Origin: Branchinecta lynchi
Taxonomy: Eukaryota > Arthropoda > Branchiopoda > Anostraca > Branchinectidae
Direction: 5' to 3'
DNA length: 64,000 nt
NCBI GenBank assembly: GCA_023053575.1
Contig: JAKZAP010000003.1
Coordinates: 32,680,228 to 32,744,227, forward strand
The translations under genes and the position numbers were made by a program. Position 1 is the first letter of the stretch, and each line of letters starts with the position of its first letter. The notes under the pieces were generated by a model that saw nothing but the letters and a program-made list of their open reading frames with translations, was not told the origin of the DNA and did not search any database. This document shows, piece after piece, positions 21,601 to 33,473 of this stretch.

Positions 21601-22825
21601 GTTTTTTTGTCTGCTTTCTCCTTTATGTTTCATCTTTTCCTCATGGTATTCTGGAATTAGCTACTCCTTTTCCATGAGAAAAAGTGAAACTATTTTAACT
21701 AATATCTTTGAGTTCGAGGAACAGCTTTCATAACAATTAATTCAAAATCTGATAATTAACGGGTTTAAGTGAGTGATGGATAGATTGACTTCAAGGTCAC
21801 AAGGATTGTTCAGTGAAACAGTCCTTACGCTATCATATACCCGGAATTGCCTATGTAAGCTGTGAAATTTATTGTATCACCGGTTCCAGAACTTTTCTAT
21901 CGAAAAAGGGAATTTTCTTTAAGTTTTGGCTCTAGATTAAAATGGTGAGCCTTATTTTCAAATGTCATGATCCCTTATCCAAAAGTTCAGTTGTTCCGTG
22001 TTATTGCAATATCTTTCCTGACCTAGTATCATGTCCAAAGACGGAAGTAATTGCTCAGAATCAGTCCTTTAAGTTGTCAGAAAATAAAGCGGAGTTTTGC
22101 CCGCGTGATCTTTCCACGTCAGGGATCCTCTTCTTGCAGATATAAGGCCAAATATCTCTAAGAAAAATACAAATTTTTATCTATCTATTTTTCAGATTTT
22201 ATCGAGCGTGGAAAAGTGTAATGAATTATACTAGACAATTAATGAAGTCGTTGGGCAAACTTTTACGCCAATGTGGCGTAGGCACTGTAAATACCGAGTC
22301 ATATGACTCATTTCTGTTAGAACTACCGGTAGAAATAGACTTTTGTGGCGAAATCAGGTTCTGCAATGCAGGCTGATACGGATCCAGCCACCAGCCGGAG
22401 TGCGTAATGGGCTAGGAACATGCCATTCCGACCGCTCGCAGCACTATGACATTTACCGGACTGCCGACCCTGACGGCAGTGTGACGCGGAGGGTAGCTGA
22501 ATGTCAGAGCTAGTTCCAAATTCCGCAAATCCCGCGAATACCAGACGTCTTGGTTTTAATCATCAATATGATGATGATATGTTTGGATGGATTATAGGCC
22601 TAATTTTCTGAATTCAGGATGATTTTTGTTAAGGGGCAAATAATATGATGCTTGACTAGCTAGCAAGCACATTATTGTTTCGAATTAGAAACAAGAGAAA
22701 GCTTGACATACTGAGCCGACGAGGCATTTCGTCAGTTATTAATTGCGCGTGCTCTAATTGAAAGAGCTTTGATGACTATGACGTTTCGGACTTGGTCAAG
22801 TCCGCAGTCTCTTCTTTTAGTCTAC
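18700..22825. other. No recognised gene; mixed intergenic DNA
   Basis: The first 100 bp may still be polymerase remnant. A TAGTAGTAGTAGAACAG motif with ATTGAAAATTAACA (about 19313-19350) looks like the reverse complement of a LINE or SINE 3' tail. A moderately GC-rich patch lies at 19620-19720 and another at 22375-22510. T- and A-rich runs are common at 21400-21620. No tRNA, rRNA or domain-bearing frame was found. Confidence 0.4.
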
Positions 22826-23223
22826 TGTTGTGGGATGCGTTCTCACGCAGCCCTTTCTCTCGTGCTACACTATCCCTAGCAATTAGCTCTCTGCTCAGCA
22901 GTTTATTCCCCAAAGTCAACCATCATAACAATAGCCAATTCTTGAATGAATTAGTTAAGGACGCGAGGTCGGGTGACCTTAGCGTCAGAGCGAACTCGGA
23001 GAGAAGGGAGAACACTACCGAATCTTACCTGTGCAGAATTACATATTACTTTGACTTTGAGGAAAGCTATTGAGCGGAGAGTGAGTTCAACTATCTTGTA
23101 TCTTCCTTTTTATATCTTCATCTTGTTTGACCGATCGGAAGTATTTTTGTAAGAATATAGTTATTTGTTTATTTCAACTATAGACAAGGTTTACGAACAC
23201 CATAATACGGCAGTATCCCAACA
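22826..23223 (+). repeat. 5' LTR of Gmr1-like retrotransposon (398 bp)
   Basis: It begins TGTTGTGGGAT and ends ATCCCAACA, a short terminal inverted repeat of the TG..CA type. The first 338 bp matches the 3' LTR (28617-28954) with two substitutions and no gap, so the insertion is recent. The last 60 bp, including the CA end, is absent from the 3' copy. Start and end were set by the inverted termini and the adjoining primer site. The frame open through the LTR is not a gene. Confidence 0.85.
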
Positions 23224-23245
23224 TCGTGGTGGCACCGTCTCTAGG
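23224..23245 (+). other. Primer-binding-site candidate
   Basis: Three bases after the LTR end comes TGGTGGCACCGTC. TGG at this place is typical of a primer site pairing with the CCA end of a tRNA. Which tRNA it matches was not determined. Confidence 0.55.
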
Positions 23246-23530
23246 AGCCTGAAATCCAGTTTTCTTATAATTTCGGAAAATTTACATTTTTTGTCGAGGG
23301 GTTGTTTCGAGAAAATTCTGTTCGGAAAACCGTTTGGTTAACTCGAAAATAAGAAAATCTCACGCTACCGTATCTGGATTAAATTGTTTTTTCATTCATA
23401 TCAGGAATATGGATTAACGTTCATATGCAGCAGAATAGCTGTGGTGTTTGGGTAATTTGAAAGAGCCGATTGGTGTAAACAAAAATAAAGCACACGTAGA
23501 TAAAGCGTGCACAGGTAATTAGGTAAGTGT

Positions 23531-26500
23531 ATGAGTTTCTTGCCGAATCCGAGTGTTAGTAGTCCAGGGGTTGCAAAGGCGGAAAATACTAAAGTTGGTC
23601 TGCCAGGAGACATTCCGTTGAGAAGAAAGTCTTTACGGGATATTCCGATAACACCAGCGTTAGTTAGAACTCAGTCCGTAAGTAGGGCAGTAAGCCCAGC
23701 GATCCCCATCCCGACTCGGAGAAATTCGATTAATGTAGCTTCGGATTTTGAATTTTTTCCGACTGGAATAAAAAGCGAAGTTTTCTTATCACCAGTTCCA
23801 CGATCGGAAGAATCCTGTTTTTCGCAGTCGCTTTACAAAACCACGAGGATCGAGTCCAATCCCGGCACGATGAGTGACGATGAAACGAAAAATGCTAACA
23901 TGGCGGGTCAAATAGATATTTCCCTAATGATGCGTCTAATCCGAGAGGAACGAGAAGCTGCGGAAAAACAGCGGGGAGCCGAAATGGAATTGTGGCGTGA
24001 TAGTCTTGCAAAACTAATATCGTCGAGGGAAGATCAACAAAATGTTGCTGTTGATACGCTATCTAAGGCAATGCAAAATACGGGAATCGACAAATCCAGC
24101 CGTTTGGTAAAAATGTCTCCAACAGAGGATGTTGACCGATATTTGGAAACTTTTGAAAGAACCGCGGTATTGCTAGGTTGGCCTAAATCGCTGTGGATGG
24201 CTAGACTGGCACCGTTTCTAAACGAAAAAGCAAGCCAAGCGTATAACTCGGTACCGATTGGAGATGCTCACGATTATGCGGCAGTAAAAATAGCTATTTT
24301 GAGACGTTTCGAAATTAACGAGGAATACTATCGCCAAAAATTCCGAGAGGAAAGGAAACAGGCGTCCGAAAGTTTCAAAGATTATCAGCATAGGCTAATT
24401 GCACTTTTGCATAAATGGTTGGGCACTGCAAATTTGAAGACCTTAAAAGATGAGGACGCGCTTGAGCATTTGCTTGGGATCGTGCTGGAAAAGGTTCTTT
24501 TAGAACAGTTTGTCAATAATACATTCGGGGAGCTTAAAGTTCATTTACTACAAAGCAAAGTCGACTCCCTAGAAAAGGCTGCTGACCTCGCGGATAGTTT
24601 TACCCTTGCCCGTAGAGATAGCAGGTTTGATAAGCCGCGTTTTCCGAAATCAAAAGAGCTGGAAAGCGGTGTAAAGAAAGAACCGACTACCGATAAGGAA
24701 ATACCGAGTGGAAAATACGGGAAAGGTCCTTTGGTCTGTTTTAATTGTTCCAGAAAAGGACACAAGCAGGCACAGTGTACCTTTAAGGCAAGAACTGGGG
24801 ACGCGAGTACCAACTCGAGTTCAAATTGGGAGCCGAAAGGAAGAAGTAAGGTTTCGTGCCTTGTACGTAGCCCCGAGCGCGTTGCGTGTTTTGCGAAAGG
24901 TCATAGGGTGCACGGGTGGTTGAATGGGAAGCCCGTGGTGGCTGTTCTAGATTCCGGTAGTAACCAAACTCTGGTCCGAGCGGATCTTATTGGGGTAGGG
25001 TCCAAAAAGTCCGATAGGGAAGTCATGGTACGATGTTTCCATGGTGATCAGCACGGTTGCCCGGTAACCCAAGTGTCCCTTGATTTGTCACGCAAAGACG
25101 GTTCGGTGGTCAAAGAATTGCTCCAGGTGGGCGTGGTGGCTAATTTGCCAGCCGATATTTTAGTGGGAAATGATTTCAAGGGGTTTTCCGAACTTTTGGA
25201 AGAATCATCTCATTTTGCCACTGAGGAAAATACGGACATTCGGAGGGTGAACGCGGTTACGAGATCAGAAACCGAGCGGAGAAAAAATGAAGTTGAGACA
25301 GAAGATTCGTTTTCTGGGTTTAGCGATGAAATTTTCTTACCTCCGAATGGAAAAGTACGAAAATCTCGACGAGAAAAACAGACGAGTAGAGTTCATTTCA
25401 ATTCCGAGCGGATTAGATCTGCGCAATCTAAGGGCCGATCGGACGAAGCAAACTTTAACGTTTTTTCATTGACGCGAGAAGATTTCCGTAAGGCACAAGA
25501 AAGTGACGAATCGCTTGATTGTGTGAGAGCTCAGGTATCCGATTTGGAATCCAAGAGAAGTGAACAGACAATTCTTTCTGAAGGACTTCTGTATAGAGTC
25601 ATTCGTTCTGACAGCCGTCCGGAAAAATGGCAATTATTTGTCCCTTCGGTTTTGAGGCAGAAGGTTTTGGAGCTGGCTCACGCGGTTCCAATGTCAGGGC
25701 ATTTAGGGATTCACCGTACGGAACAGAGATTGCTACAAAGATTTTTTTGGTCTGGTCTTCATAAAGACGTGACGAAATTTATCACAAGTCGCGAGGCTTG
25801 TCAAAAAACTGCGCACAAAAAGCCGTTTGAGAAAGTACCGATGAAGGAAATGCCAATATTTACCGAGCCTTTTCAGCGAATTGCGGTCGATGTGGTAGGT
25901 CCGCTAGAAAAGAGTTCATCGGGGTGTAGATTCATTCTGGTAATAACCGATGTGGCAACCAGGTATCCGGAAGCAATCCCAATGCGCACAGTTACAGCAC
26001 CGAAAGTGGCAGAAGAGTTAGTAAAATACTGCTCTCGGCACGGAATTCCAGGGGAGGTATTAAGTGACCGAGGAACGAATTTTCTATCCGGTCTTCTGAA
26101 ACGTTTGTACGACTTACTTGGGGTTAAACGGGTAACAACGACCCCGTATAGGCCTCAGACGAATGGTATAACGGAACGGGTGAATGGTACGATTGTATCC
26201 ATGTTACGGAAATTCGTTAAAGACGAGACGAAGAATTGGGACAAAGTTCTTCCCTACATATTATTCGCGTATCGTGAAACGCTGCATGCGGCAACGGGTT
26301 ATTCGCCATTTGAATTGTTGTACGGCAAGAATCCGAGAGGAATTTTAGATTTGCTGAAAGAAGCTTGGACAGGAGAAGGAGCGGAATCGCAGTCGGTTGT
26401 TTCTTACGTTCTAGAGATGCGGGAGCGACTTCGAAAATATTCGGAATCCGCCACTGAAAACCGGAAAATATTCTCTGCTAACACAAAGAAATGGTACGAT

Positions 26501-28243
26501 AAAACTGCGAAAGAACGAGAACTGGCTGAGGGCGACGAAGTGTTAATACTTTTGCCAGGGGGCCAAAATAAACTTCAGCTACAGTGGCGCGGTCCTTTCA
26601 AAGTATGTCGTAAGGTCAACGATCGGAACTATGAGTTTCACATTGATGGGTCAAGGGTAAAAAAGTCTATTTACCATATCAACTTGCTCCGGAAATTTCA
26701 CAGACCGATTGGAACTGATGTGGAATCTAGTAAAGACGTCGGGTCGAATTTCAGGGACGCGTTTGTTGCATCGAATGAGACCGAAGACACCGAGCCGGAA
26801 CAAAGAATTGCATTTGAAAATCAGGGGAAAGATCACAAACACGTTATAGCAGTAATAAATGAATTCGAAATGGAGATACCAAGGAAGGATGAACTCAAGG
26901 GAATCGTTCGTGAATTTCACGATGTCTTTTCCGATAAGTTAGGTCAAACCGATTGGATAAGTCACACTATCGATACTGGAAATGCGAGACCAGTAAAGCA
27001 ACAGGCGTATCGCGTTCCTGAGGCTAAGTTGAAAGCTATCCGAGAGGAATTAGACGAAATGTTGGCTCTAGGAATAATCGAGGAGTGTAATAGCGAGTAT
27101 GCGTCACCAGTCTTGCTGATCCCCAAGCGCGATAACACAGTCCGATTTTGCGTGGATTACCGGAGGCTTAATGCCATCACCAAAGACGACAACTACCCTA
27201 TGCCGCGAATCGATGATCTTCTGGGCCGAATTGGGAAAGCGAAATTCATTACCATTCTTGACTGCCGACGTGAATATTGGCAAATGAAAATCGATCCGGG
27301 AAGCCGTCATAAGACAGCATTTATCACACAGTTTGGTTTGTTCATGTTCAAAGTTCTTCCGTTTGGAGTAAAAGGGGGGCCATCAAGTTTTCAAAAGCTT
27401 ATGGATAAGGTCCTAAAAGGGCTTCAAGATTTTGTTAAAGCGTACTTTGATGATTTGGCCATTTTCTCGGAAACATGGGAGGAACATGCGAGACATCTTC
27501 GAGTAGTACTGGAGCGATTGCGACAGGCAGGACTAACCCTGAACGTTGAAAAATGTTCTTTAGCTCAAACGTCCGTTTCTTATCTGGGTCACGTAGTAGG
27601 TTCTGGGGAAATAAGACCGATGGAGGATAAAGCAAAAGCAGTAGAATCATTTGGGCAACCTGAAACCAAGAAATCCGTGAGGACATTTCTAGGCCTAACA
27701 GGGTATTACCGGAAATTCATCCCGAATTACGCATCAATTGCTAAGCCGTTGACGGACTTAACTAGAAAAAACGTTCCCGAGCGGGTTCCTTGGTCTTTAA
27801 AGGAACAGGAGGCTTTTGAAAAGTTAAGAACCGCGCTTAAAAGTGACACCGTTCTGTACAATCCAGATTTCGGAAGAATGTTCGTAGTTCAAACAGATGC
27901 AAGCGATTACGGGTTGGGTGCAGTGTTAACGCAACGTTTCGAAGACGGGGAACATCCGATAATGTATCTATCACGCAAACTTTTACCCCGAGAGGAAAAT
28001 TTTAGTACCATCGAAAAAGAATGTTTAGCCGTTTTTGGGGCTTTGCGAAAGCTTGATTATTATTTGTACGGACGAAAGTTTGAAGTCGTCACCGACCATA
28101 ACCCTCTGAAACGGTTACAGGTTATGAAATCAGAAAATCGTAGACTTGCGCGTTGGGCGATTGCCTTACAGGAGTATTAGATGGAAGTGAAAACCCGACC
28201 GGGAAAGTCAAACTCAAACGCGGATGCGTTCTCTAGGTTGTAA
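23531..28243 (+). pseudogene. Gag-Pol polyprotein of a Gmr1-like Ty3/gypsy element (integrase before RT)
   Basis: One frame from ATG 23531 encodes, in order: a Gag-like region; a CCHC knuckle (403-416); an aspartic protease with DSG at 474-476; integrase with catalytic D787, D846 and E882 (D,D-35-E spacing) and a QWRGPF box of the GPY/F type; reverse transcriptase with YFDD at 1305-1308; RNase H with D1456, E1497 and D1522. Most gypsy elements place integrase after RNase H. Integrase first is the Ty1/copia order and defines the Gmr1-like group. Lesions: Arg754 stands where the integrase zinc site has its first Cys; Glu1248 stands where the RT usually has Gly before Tyr; and a TAG at 28178-28180 cuts off the last 20 codons, which stay in frame to TAA at 28241. 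It probably depends on other copies. Confidence 0.92.
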
Positions 28244-28350
28244 AGTATAGCATACACGAAAGTGAAGTTGAAAATAGATTAAATGATCTTCAGTTAATTG
28301 TTTCTTTTCTTTATTGTTTGATTATTCCATTGAAACCGAAAGGATGTTAG

Positions 28351-28551
28351 TTAGGTTCGGTTAGAGTCATTCCTAACCAAGCAGAGGCAGAGACATCCCA
28401 TCCAGCCAATCAGCAGCCGACCAAAGTCGTAATTCTGGATGTCGGGGAGCCGCCACAGCCAAGGAGCATTTTCGACATCGACATCCCAGAAGAAGAATTC
28501 GAGGAGCTCATGAGGCGATACGACGACGAAGGACCAACATTGGAAGAATAA
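28351..28551 (+). CDS. Short acidic frame between pol and 3' LTR (66 codons)
   Basis: In a different frame from pol, codons 28351-28548 are open and end at TAA 28549-28551. The last 40 residues have protein-like composition: VVILDVGEPPQP, then a cluster of Glu, Asp and Arg ending in PTLEE. There is no ATG near the beginning, so it would need a frameshift from pol, splicing or an unusual start. It may be the displaced C-terminus of Pol or a small extra protein. No family was recognised. Confidence 0.35.
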   Translation, partial: LGSVRVIPNQAEAETSHPANQQPTKVVILDVGEPPQPRSIFDIDIPEEEFEELMRRYDDEGPTLEE

Positions 28552-28601
28552 TTTGTGTGTGGTTTTTTTTTTTTTATGTTTTGCTCACAGGATAGTGTTG
28601 C

Positions 28602-28616
28602 ACTGGGGGGAACGAC
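28602..28616 (+). other. Polypurine-tract candidate
   Basis: A purine-rich ACTGGGGGGAACGA run ends directly before the 3' LTR start TGTTGTGGG, the position where plus-strand synthesis is primed. Confidence 0.6.
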
Positions 28617-28954
28617 TGTTGTGGGATGCGTTCTCACGCAGACCTTTCTCTCGTGCTACACTATCCCTAGCAATTAGCTCTCTGCTCAGCAGTTTATTCC
28701 CCAAAGTCAACCATCATAAGAATAGCCAATTCTTGAATGAATTAGTTAAGGACGCGAGGTCGGGTGACCTTAGCGTCAGAGCGAACTCGGAGAGAAGGGA
28801 GAACACTACCGAATCTTACCTGTGCAGAATTACATATTACTTTGACTTTGAGGAAAGCTATTGAGCGGAGAGTGAGTTCAACTATCTTGTATCTTCCTTT
28901 TTATATCTTCATCTTGTTTGACCGATCGGAAGTATTTTTGTAAGAATATAGTTA
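28617..28954 (+). repeat. 3' LTR, truncated at its end
   Basis: It matches 22826-23163 of the 5' LTR except for two substitutions (C/A in the CAGCC/CAGAC box and C/G in CATAAC/CATAAG). Identity stops abruptly at GTTA (28954), so the last 60 bp and the right target duplication are gone. Confidence 0.88.
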
Positions 28955-29480
28955 CTTCCCATATAGGACTTCCTAACAACGAAAATTGAATGTCCCTGCT
29001 TGGGTAGCAAGAAGCAAATGACTAAGAACTAGGATAACTAGTTTTGTTTTTGATAAAACGTCAAAATACGGGATCTGAGGTGTTCCGAGTGAACGAAAGT
29101 TTCACATTTAACGCGCATAACGGTAATTTGAATAATAAAACCGCAGTTGATCCTTCATAAGTAGATATGAAGGTCCTCACATTTGAGCGAAGGAAAGAGA
29201 AAATAACGTGAGAGTATGGCAACCAAAGTTGACTATTTTGTGGGATATTATCCCTCATGTATGAGCAGTAACCCGCGAGTTCCAGCGGCAAAGCCGCCAG
29301 AATATTTTTCGGACCGTCTTTTAGCTATATAGTCAAGAGACACCACTGGACCGTTTTCATTATGAGTGAGTAACACAGGTATGTCCTAATAGCCGTGGAA
29401 ATGCTGTCCGGCCATGTTGTTTGAGATTCTTCCGCATCCTTGGTGCAGAAACGATATACAGATTTTTTATGACTAAATTT
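28955..29480. other. Junction region, not classified
   Basis: It follows the broken 3' LTR. No frame or repeat was recognised, but it may be part of the decayed gypsy element whose integrase follows. Confidence 0.3.
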
Positions 29481-30110
29481 TTGCCTGTTATAATTCGCCG
29501 CAGTGCAGTTTTAACCGGTCATGGTAATAATTTGGACTCCGAACCTTACGCAAGCATGTGTGACGAGCTAGGTATTCGTAAACTTTATAACTCAAGCCTC
29601 ACAAGATTTTTTTTGATCACTCCTGTCCTGAGATAAAAGATGATTGGGACAAAAGTCTGTGTCAGGTAGGCTAGTTTTGAGTATGAAATGATTCGCTGAA
29701 TATGGCGCGTATTTCGTGTTGCTCCACAGAGTTCCAGGTAGAACTCTTCTGGACGCATACATTAAGGTGAATTATAAGGATAAAAACGAAACTCACGGTA
29801 CCAAGCTAGTCCGCACTATTTTTTTTAACTGCATTAAATATGCCTAAATGAGCTTAAGAAAGAACGGTAAAACAAGTGAACGAAGTAAATAAAGAATACA
29901 AAGGAGTTCGAGTCTATGGCCGGTGATTTGGTTTAAATTAAGGAATTATCTCGTGGGGGTAAAACAGAAAGAATATAATGGTCCAGTTCTGTTGAGTCCG
30001 GTTACCACTGTACAAGAAAGTTCATTGTTTCATCTCTGTACAAATCAGATGCGAAGCAGAGAACCGCAAAGGGTAGGAAAAAGAAGTATTTCCGAAGCAG
30101 AATGAAGCAG
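29480..30110 (+). pseudogene. Decayed Ty3/gypsy integrase remnant
   Basis: Around 29511-29590 the plus frame reads HGNNLDSEPYASMCDELGIRK, shaped like the second-aspartate block of gypsy integrases, though here a His-Gly replaces the usual Asp-x-Gly. Further on (about 29905-30110) fragments in shifting frames resemble the integrase tail: a GD(L/F)V box, KEYNGPV (GPY/F-like), then a C-terminal RVGKRSISEAE. Stops and frame changes are frequent. It is unlike the Gmr1-like integrase upstream, so it is a separate, older element. Confidence 0.45.
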
Positions 30111-30497
30111 GCCTATGTGTAGAGACCTACAGCAAGTAGATAAGCATGACTGACAAACTGACTATAAGAGAATATTGTTGATAGGAACATTGGGTACAGA
30201 TACACGACAGACAGTAAAATTTCAGAAAAAGGGCACAGTAAGGAGACAGACTTACCGATTTAAAGTGAAGACGACGACGCTGACCATTTGTCCAGATCCA
30301 GTGGCTGTCGGTCTCGTTGATCCATTCACGACAATAATGGAGCCTCACAGCAAAAGACAGGAGTGCTAGTTTAACTGTTGCTTCTTCGGGGTGAGCAACA
30401 GAGGCCTTCCTGTTATGTGTGCGTTGCAAAATCCCCTACAGAACTTTGATGCGGGATGTGTCACTTTTGAGGCATTTCGGATGAAAGATTAATTTTT

Positions 30498-30532
<35 letters not shown>

Positions 30533-31089
30533 GAGAGAAAGAAAACCATGATTGTTGCATGTCTTATTTGTTAGCATGGCTGTAAAGTTTGATTGTAACG
30601 TTTGTTTCGTAATTCAGGCTGACGCGTTTTAGGAGTGTGGTTTACCAAGGAAACGTATTATCTTAAGATTTATAAATGATTAAGTTTTTTTCAAGTTCTT
30701 AGACCTCAGACTTCGCTCGTTACTACACGCCGGATTTATGTCATGTATATACTTAGGAAAAGTGCTTTGTGAAGGAAAAAAGAGAACTAGTATTTAGTAT
30801 TTATTAGCCAGACGATGAAGGAATTGTGAAAGTGTATTGTAATCCATGTCTATGAGTAACTGGACCATAATTATGCGGGAAAACTCATGCATAACATAAA
30901 ATACATGAACACAACTATTCACATTTAAAACATGCTTCACTTGCGACATATTATATGTATCATATTGTCTATATCATAACAAACTGAAAAAAACAAAACA
31001 AAAATAAACTGCATTGTAACTATGAAAACAATCCAACATGCCTCTAATTATTCATTGATGATTCCTTCACCTTGGTGTGTTAAAATTGC
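30111..31089. other. No recognised gene; includes a 27-A run
   Basis: A run of 27 A at 30502-30528 could be the tail of a retroposed sequence; nothing upstream of it was identified. The rest is AT-rich without features. Confidence 0.4.
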
Positions 31090-31257
31090 AGTTTGATAGA
31101 CGGCTCCACGTTTTACTGCAAGCGTGAAACGCTTGTGCAGATTTTTCTTGATGGCCTTATTTTCTTGGTCTTCCAAATTGGCTATAAAAGACCGTTATAT
31201 ACAACGTATGTAACTGCTATAGTTACATTCCTACTACCGGTAAGCCATTGTTCAGTG

Positions 31258-31390
31258 ATGAACAATGGCTTTGGTTCGTATTTGTCTAGTGCACGGACTG
31301 TGTGCCTTTAATGGAGTAGAAATAGGAAAATATACGGGTGATGTCAATACCAGTCTACCTGGTCTCATTCAAGTCAATAAGTCAATATGA
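31258..31390 (+). pseudogene. Peptide family, copy 2 (C-terminal segment)
   Basis: ATG 31265 opens 41 codons whose start repeats the C-x5-C segment of the 6814 gene (RICLV..LC). The loop residue Asn is replaced by His. One inserted A after GCCTTT shifts the frame past the original stop, so translation would run through the former 3' UTR until TGA at 31388, exactly at the LINE-A junction. No signal peptide is attached: the sequence before ATG is unlike the 6814 gene. A 24-nt palindrome (31245-31268) covers the ATG. Confidence 0.55.
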
Positions 31391-32361
31391 TATGATATGC
31401 TATATATTTTGCCTAAGGCCCGAGGGTTATCGCATACAAAACAAAATACAAAAGGAAAATACAAAAACAATCATCAACTCTTCTAATAAATCTTATCTAC
31501 AAAAACTCTCTCTCTATGCTTCCAGCCTATCCGCGAAAACCTTCCAAGCTGCCTAACCCCAAACAAACTTTTCTCCTTAAACTTTTCCACCAACCAACCT
31601 TCCTCGAAAATTTGCTCCCCAAATATTTTCTTCAGTTCAGCACATTCGCACATAGAATGAAACAAATTCTCGTCCGCACAACCACACATTGGGCAGAAGT
31701 GAAGACCACTAGAACGCCCCTTTACACTTCCCATATATTTTCTCCGAACCCCCAGGGGGAGGCTAGCACTACGAGCGCTAACAATCAATTTCAATTCCTC
31801 CGAAGATAACCCTCCCTTAAAAAACATTTCTAAACCCCAACACTCTTTGGCCTCAGCGTAAAGATACATCGACGGCTTAGAATCCTTCTCGTGGTACCAT
31901 TATTGGATTTCTTAGTTTTGAAGGACCCGTTGAACCACCTTACTTACCTCGCCTTGGGTGGCTCCTGGACCATGCCCTTCACACAACTTGTCAGATATCC
32001 CGCATTGGTCAAGGATACTTTTTATCTGGAGTGGCCGTGAATCAGCTGAAGGGTCTCTAAGAGCCTCTAAATACGCAACTTTTAAAGGTCTTATTTTAGG
32101 TAAATTAATTATTTTTTCCCAAAATCTTACCATCCGGACAAGCCTACTACTACGTAACGAAAATAATCCTAGATCACCTTTTAAAACTAAATTACACCTC
32201 CTCTCTGATAGCCCTAGAACTCGTTTAAATATCTATTTCGTACCACTTCCAACCTATCACCTGCGTTAAAACCCCACAACTCGGCCCCATAATGCCTACA
32301 CGATGTCACTTTCGTATTAAAAATTTCTTTATGAAACCTCATGTCCTTTATATCTTTCAAA

Positions 32362-33200
32362 TTACTTCGCAGAAAAACGAAAAACCATCATTATTGTTTT
32401 ATCAGCATTTAAACTTAACTTTTCTGGCTTAAATATTCGTTTACAAATTCCAGCAAAGACCGGAGGTTTTCCTTCGATTCCGCCACCAAAACTATATCGT
32501 CGGCGGAAAGTAACATCTACATTATCTACCACATCAACAGAAATCCTGGGTGCCATTTTATTTCTTAAAAATACTGACAAATCATTAATATATAAAGAAA
32601 AAAGCTTAGGAAAAAGCGTGCATCCCTGCTTCAAACCCATTCTAGACACAAAACTTTTCGACAATTTTCCTGCCACCCGCACTACCAACTTCACGCTTCT
32701 ATACATTTGAACCAACACAAATACAAATGGGGAGGGGAGGCCCATATCCAATAAACACACCATCAACAATTCTCTGTCTACATTATCGAAAGCTCCCTTA
32801 ACATCCAAAAAAGCAACAAATAACTTCCCTCCTCTCCGACTAGTATAGGCTACTTACGAGCAAGAGCACTTAAAGTGAAAATCTGGTCGATCATGCTATA
32901 ACCCTTCCTAAATCCCGCCTGGAGGGGATCTAACACCTCGTTTTTTTTTCCATCCAATCTCTTAAGCGAAAATCTAAAACTTTACAAAATACTTTAGTAA
33001 CAGCATTCCCTAAATGAATAGCCCTATAACTAATATGAATAGATTTATCACCTTTCTTAAATATCGGGATAACTAATGATTTATTCCACAAATCAGGCCA
33101 CTTCCTTTTTTCGACAACGCATGAAAAAACAGCAGCCAAAACACTTATTAAATACACTCGACCCCACTTCAAAGCCATCGTAGGGATTCCATCCACCCCT
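32362..33200 (-). pseudogene. LINE-A reverse transcriptase
   Basis: Two minus-strand frames cover the RT: 33196-32930 with the start of the palm, and 32808-32362 with DVKGAFDNV, the KQGC turn and, in a shifted frame, the SADDIVLV box. The frames are separated by a gap with stops. The order and the C-terminal CCHC-like cluster downstream fit APE-type LINEs of the R1/Jockey/I range; the clade was not settled. Confidence 0.75.
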
Positions 33201-33473
33201 GGTGCTCACCGTCCTTTCATATTCTTCATAGCCATCCAAACTTCGGACTCCGTAACTGGGGCTATCAATCCAACATCAAACACCAATGGGCACGTGGTCA
33301 GAACCTACCACATCCAAAATTCTGAAATCTTTACACCGAGGCCAAAGATGCTTATCAACTATTACATAATCAATTACGCTCGGCGTAACCCCTAAAAAAC
33401 AAGTGAAATCTCCCGACTTTTCCCCTAACCTCCCGTTCAAATAATCAAAATTTCATACTCACAAACCCAACTT

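Noticed and set aside
22792..23073. 93-codon frame at the left LTR and its twin at 28553-28864
   Set aside because: Both lie in the LTRs of the Gmr1-like element and are identical because the LTRs are.
26651..26920. Minus-strand frames inside 23531-28243
   Set aside because: Shadows of the Gag-Pol frame, whose domains are clear on the plus strand.
30127..30429. 100-codon minus-strand frame near the 27-A run
   Set aside because: No motif and composition typical of chance. The A run alone does not prove a retrogene.
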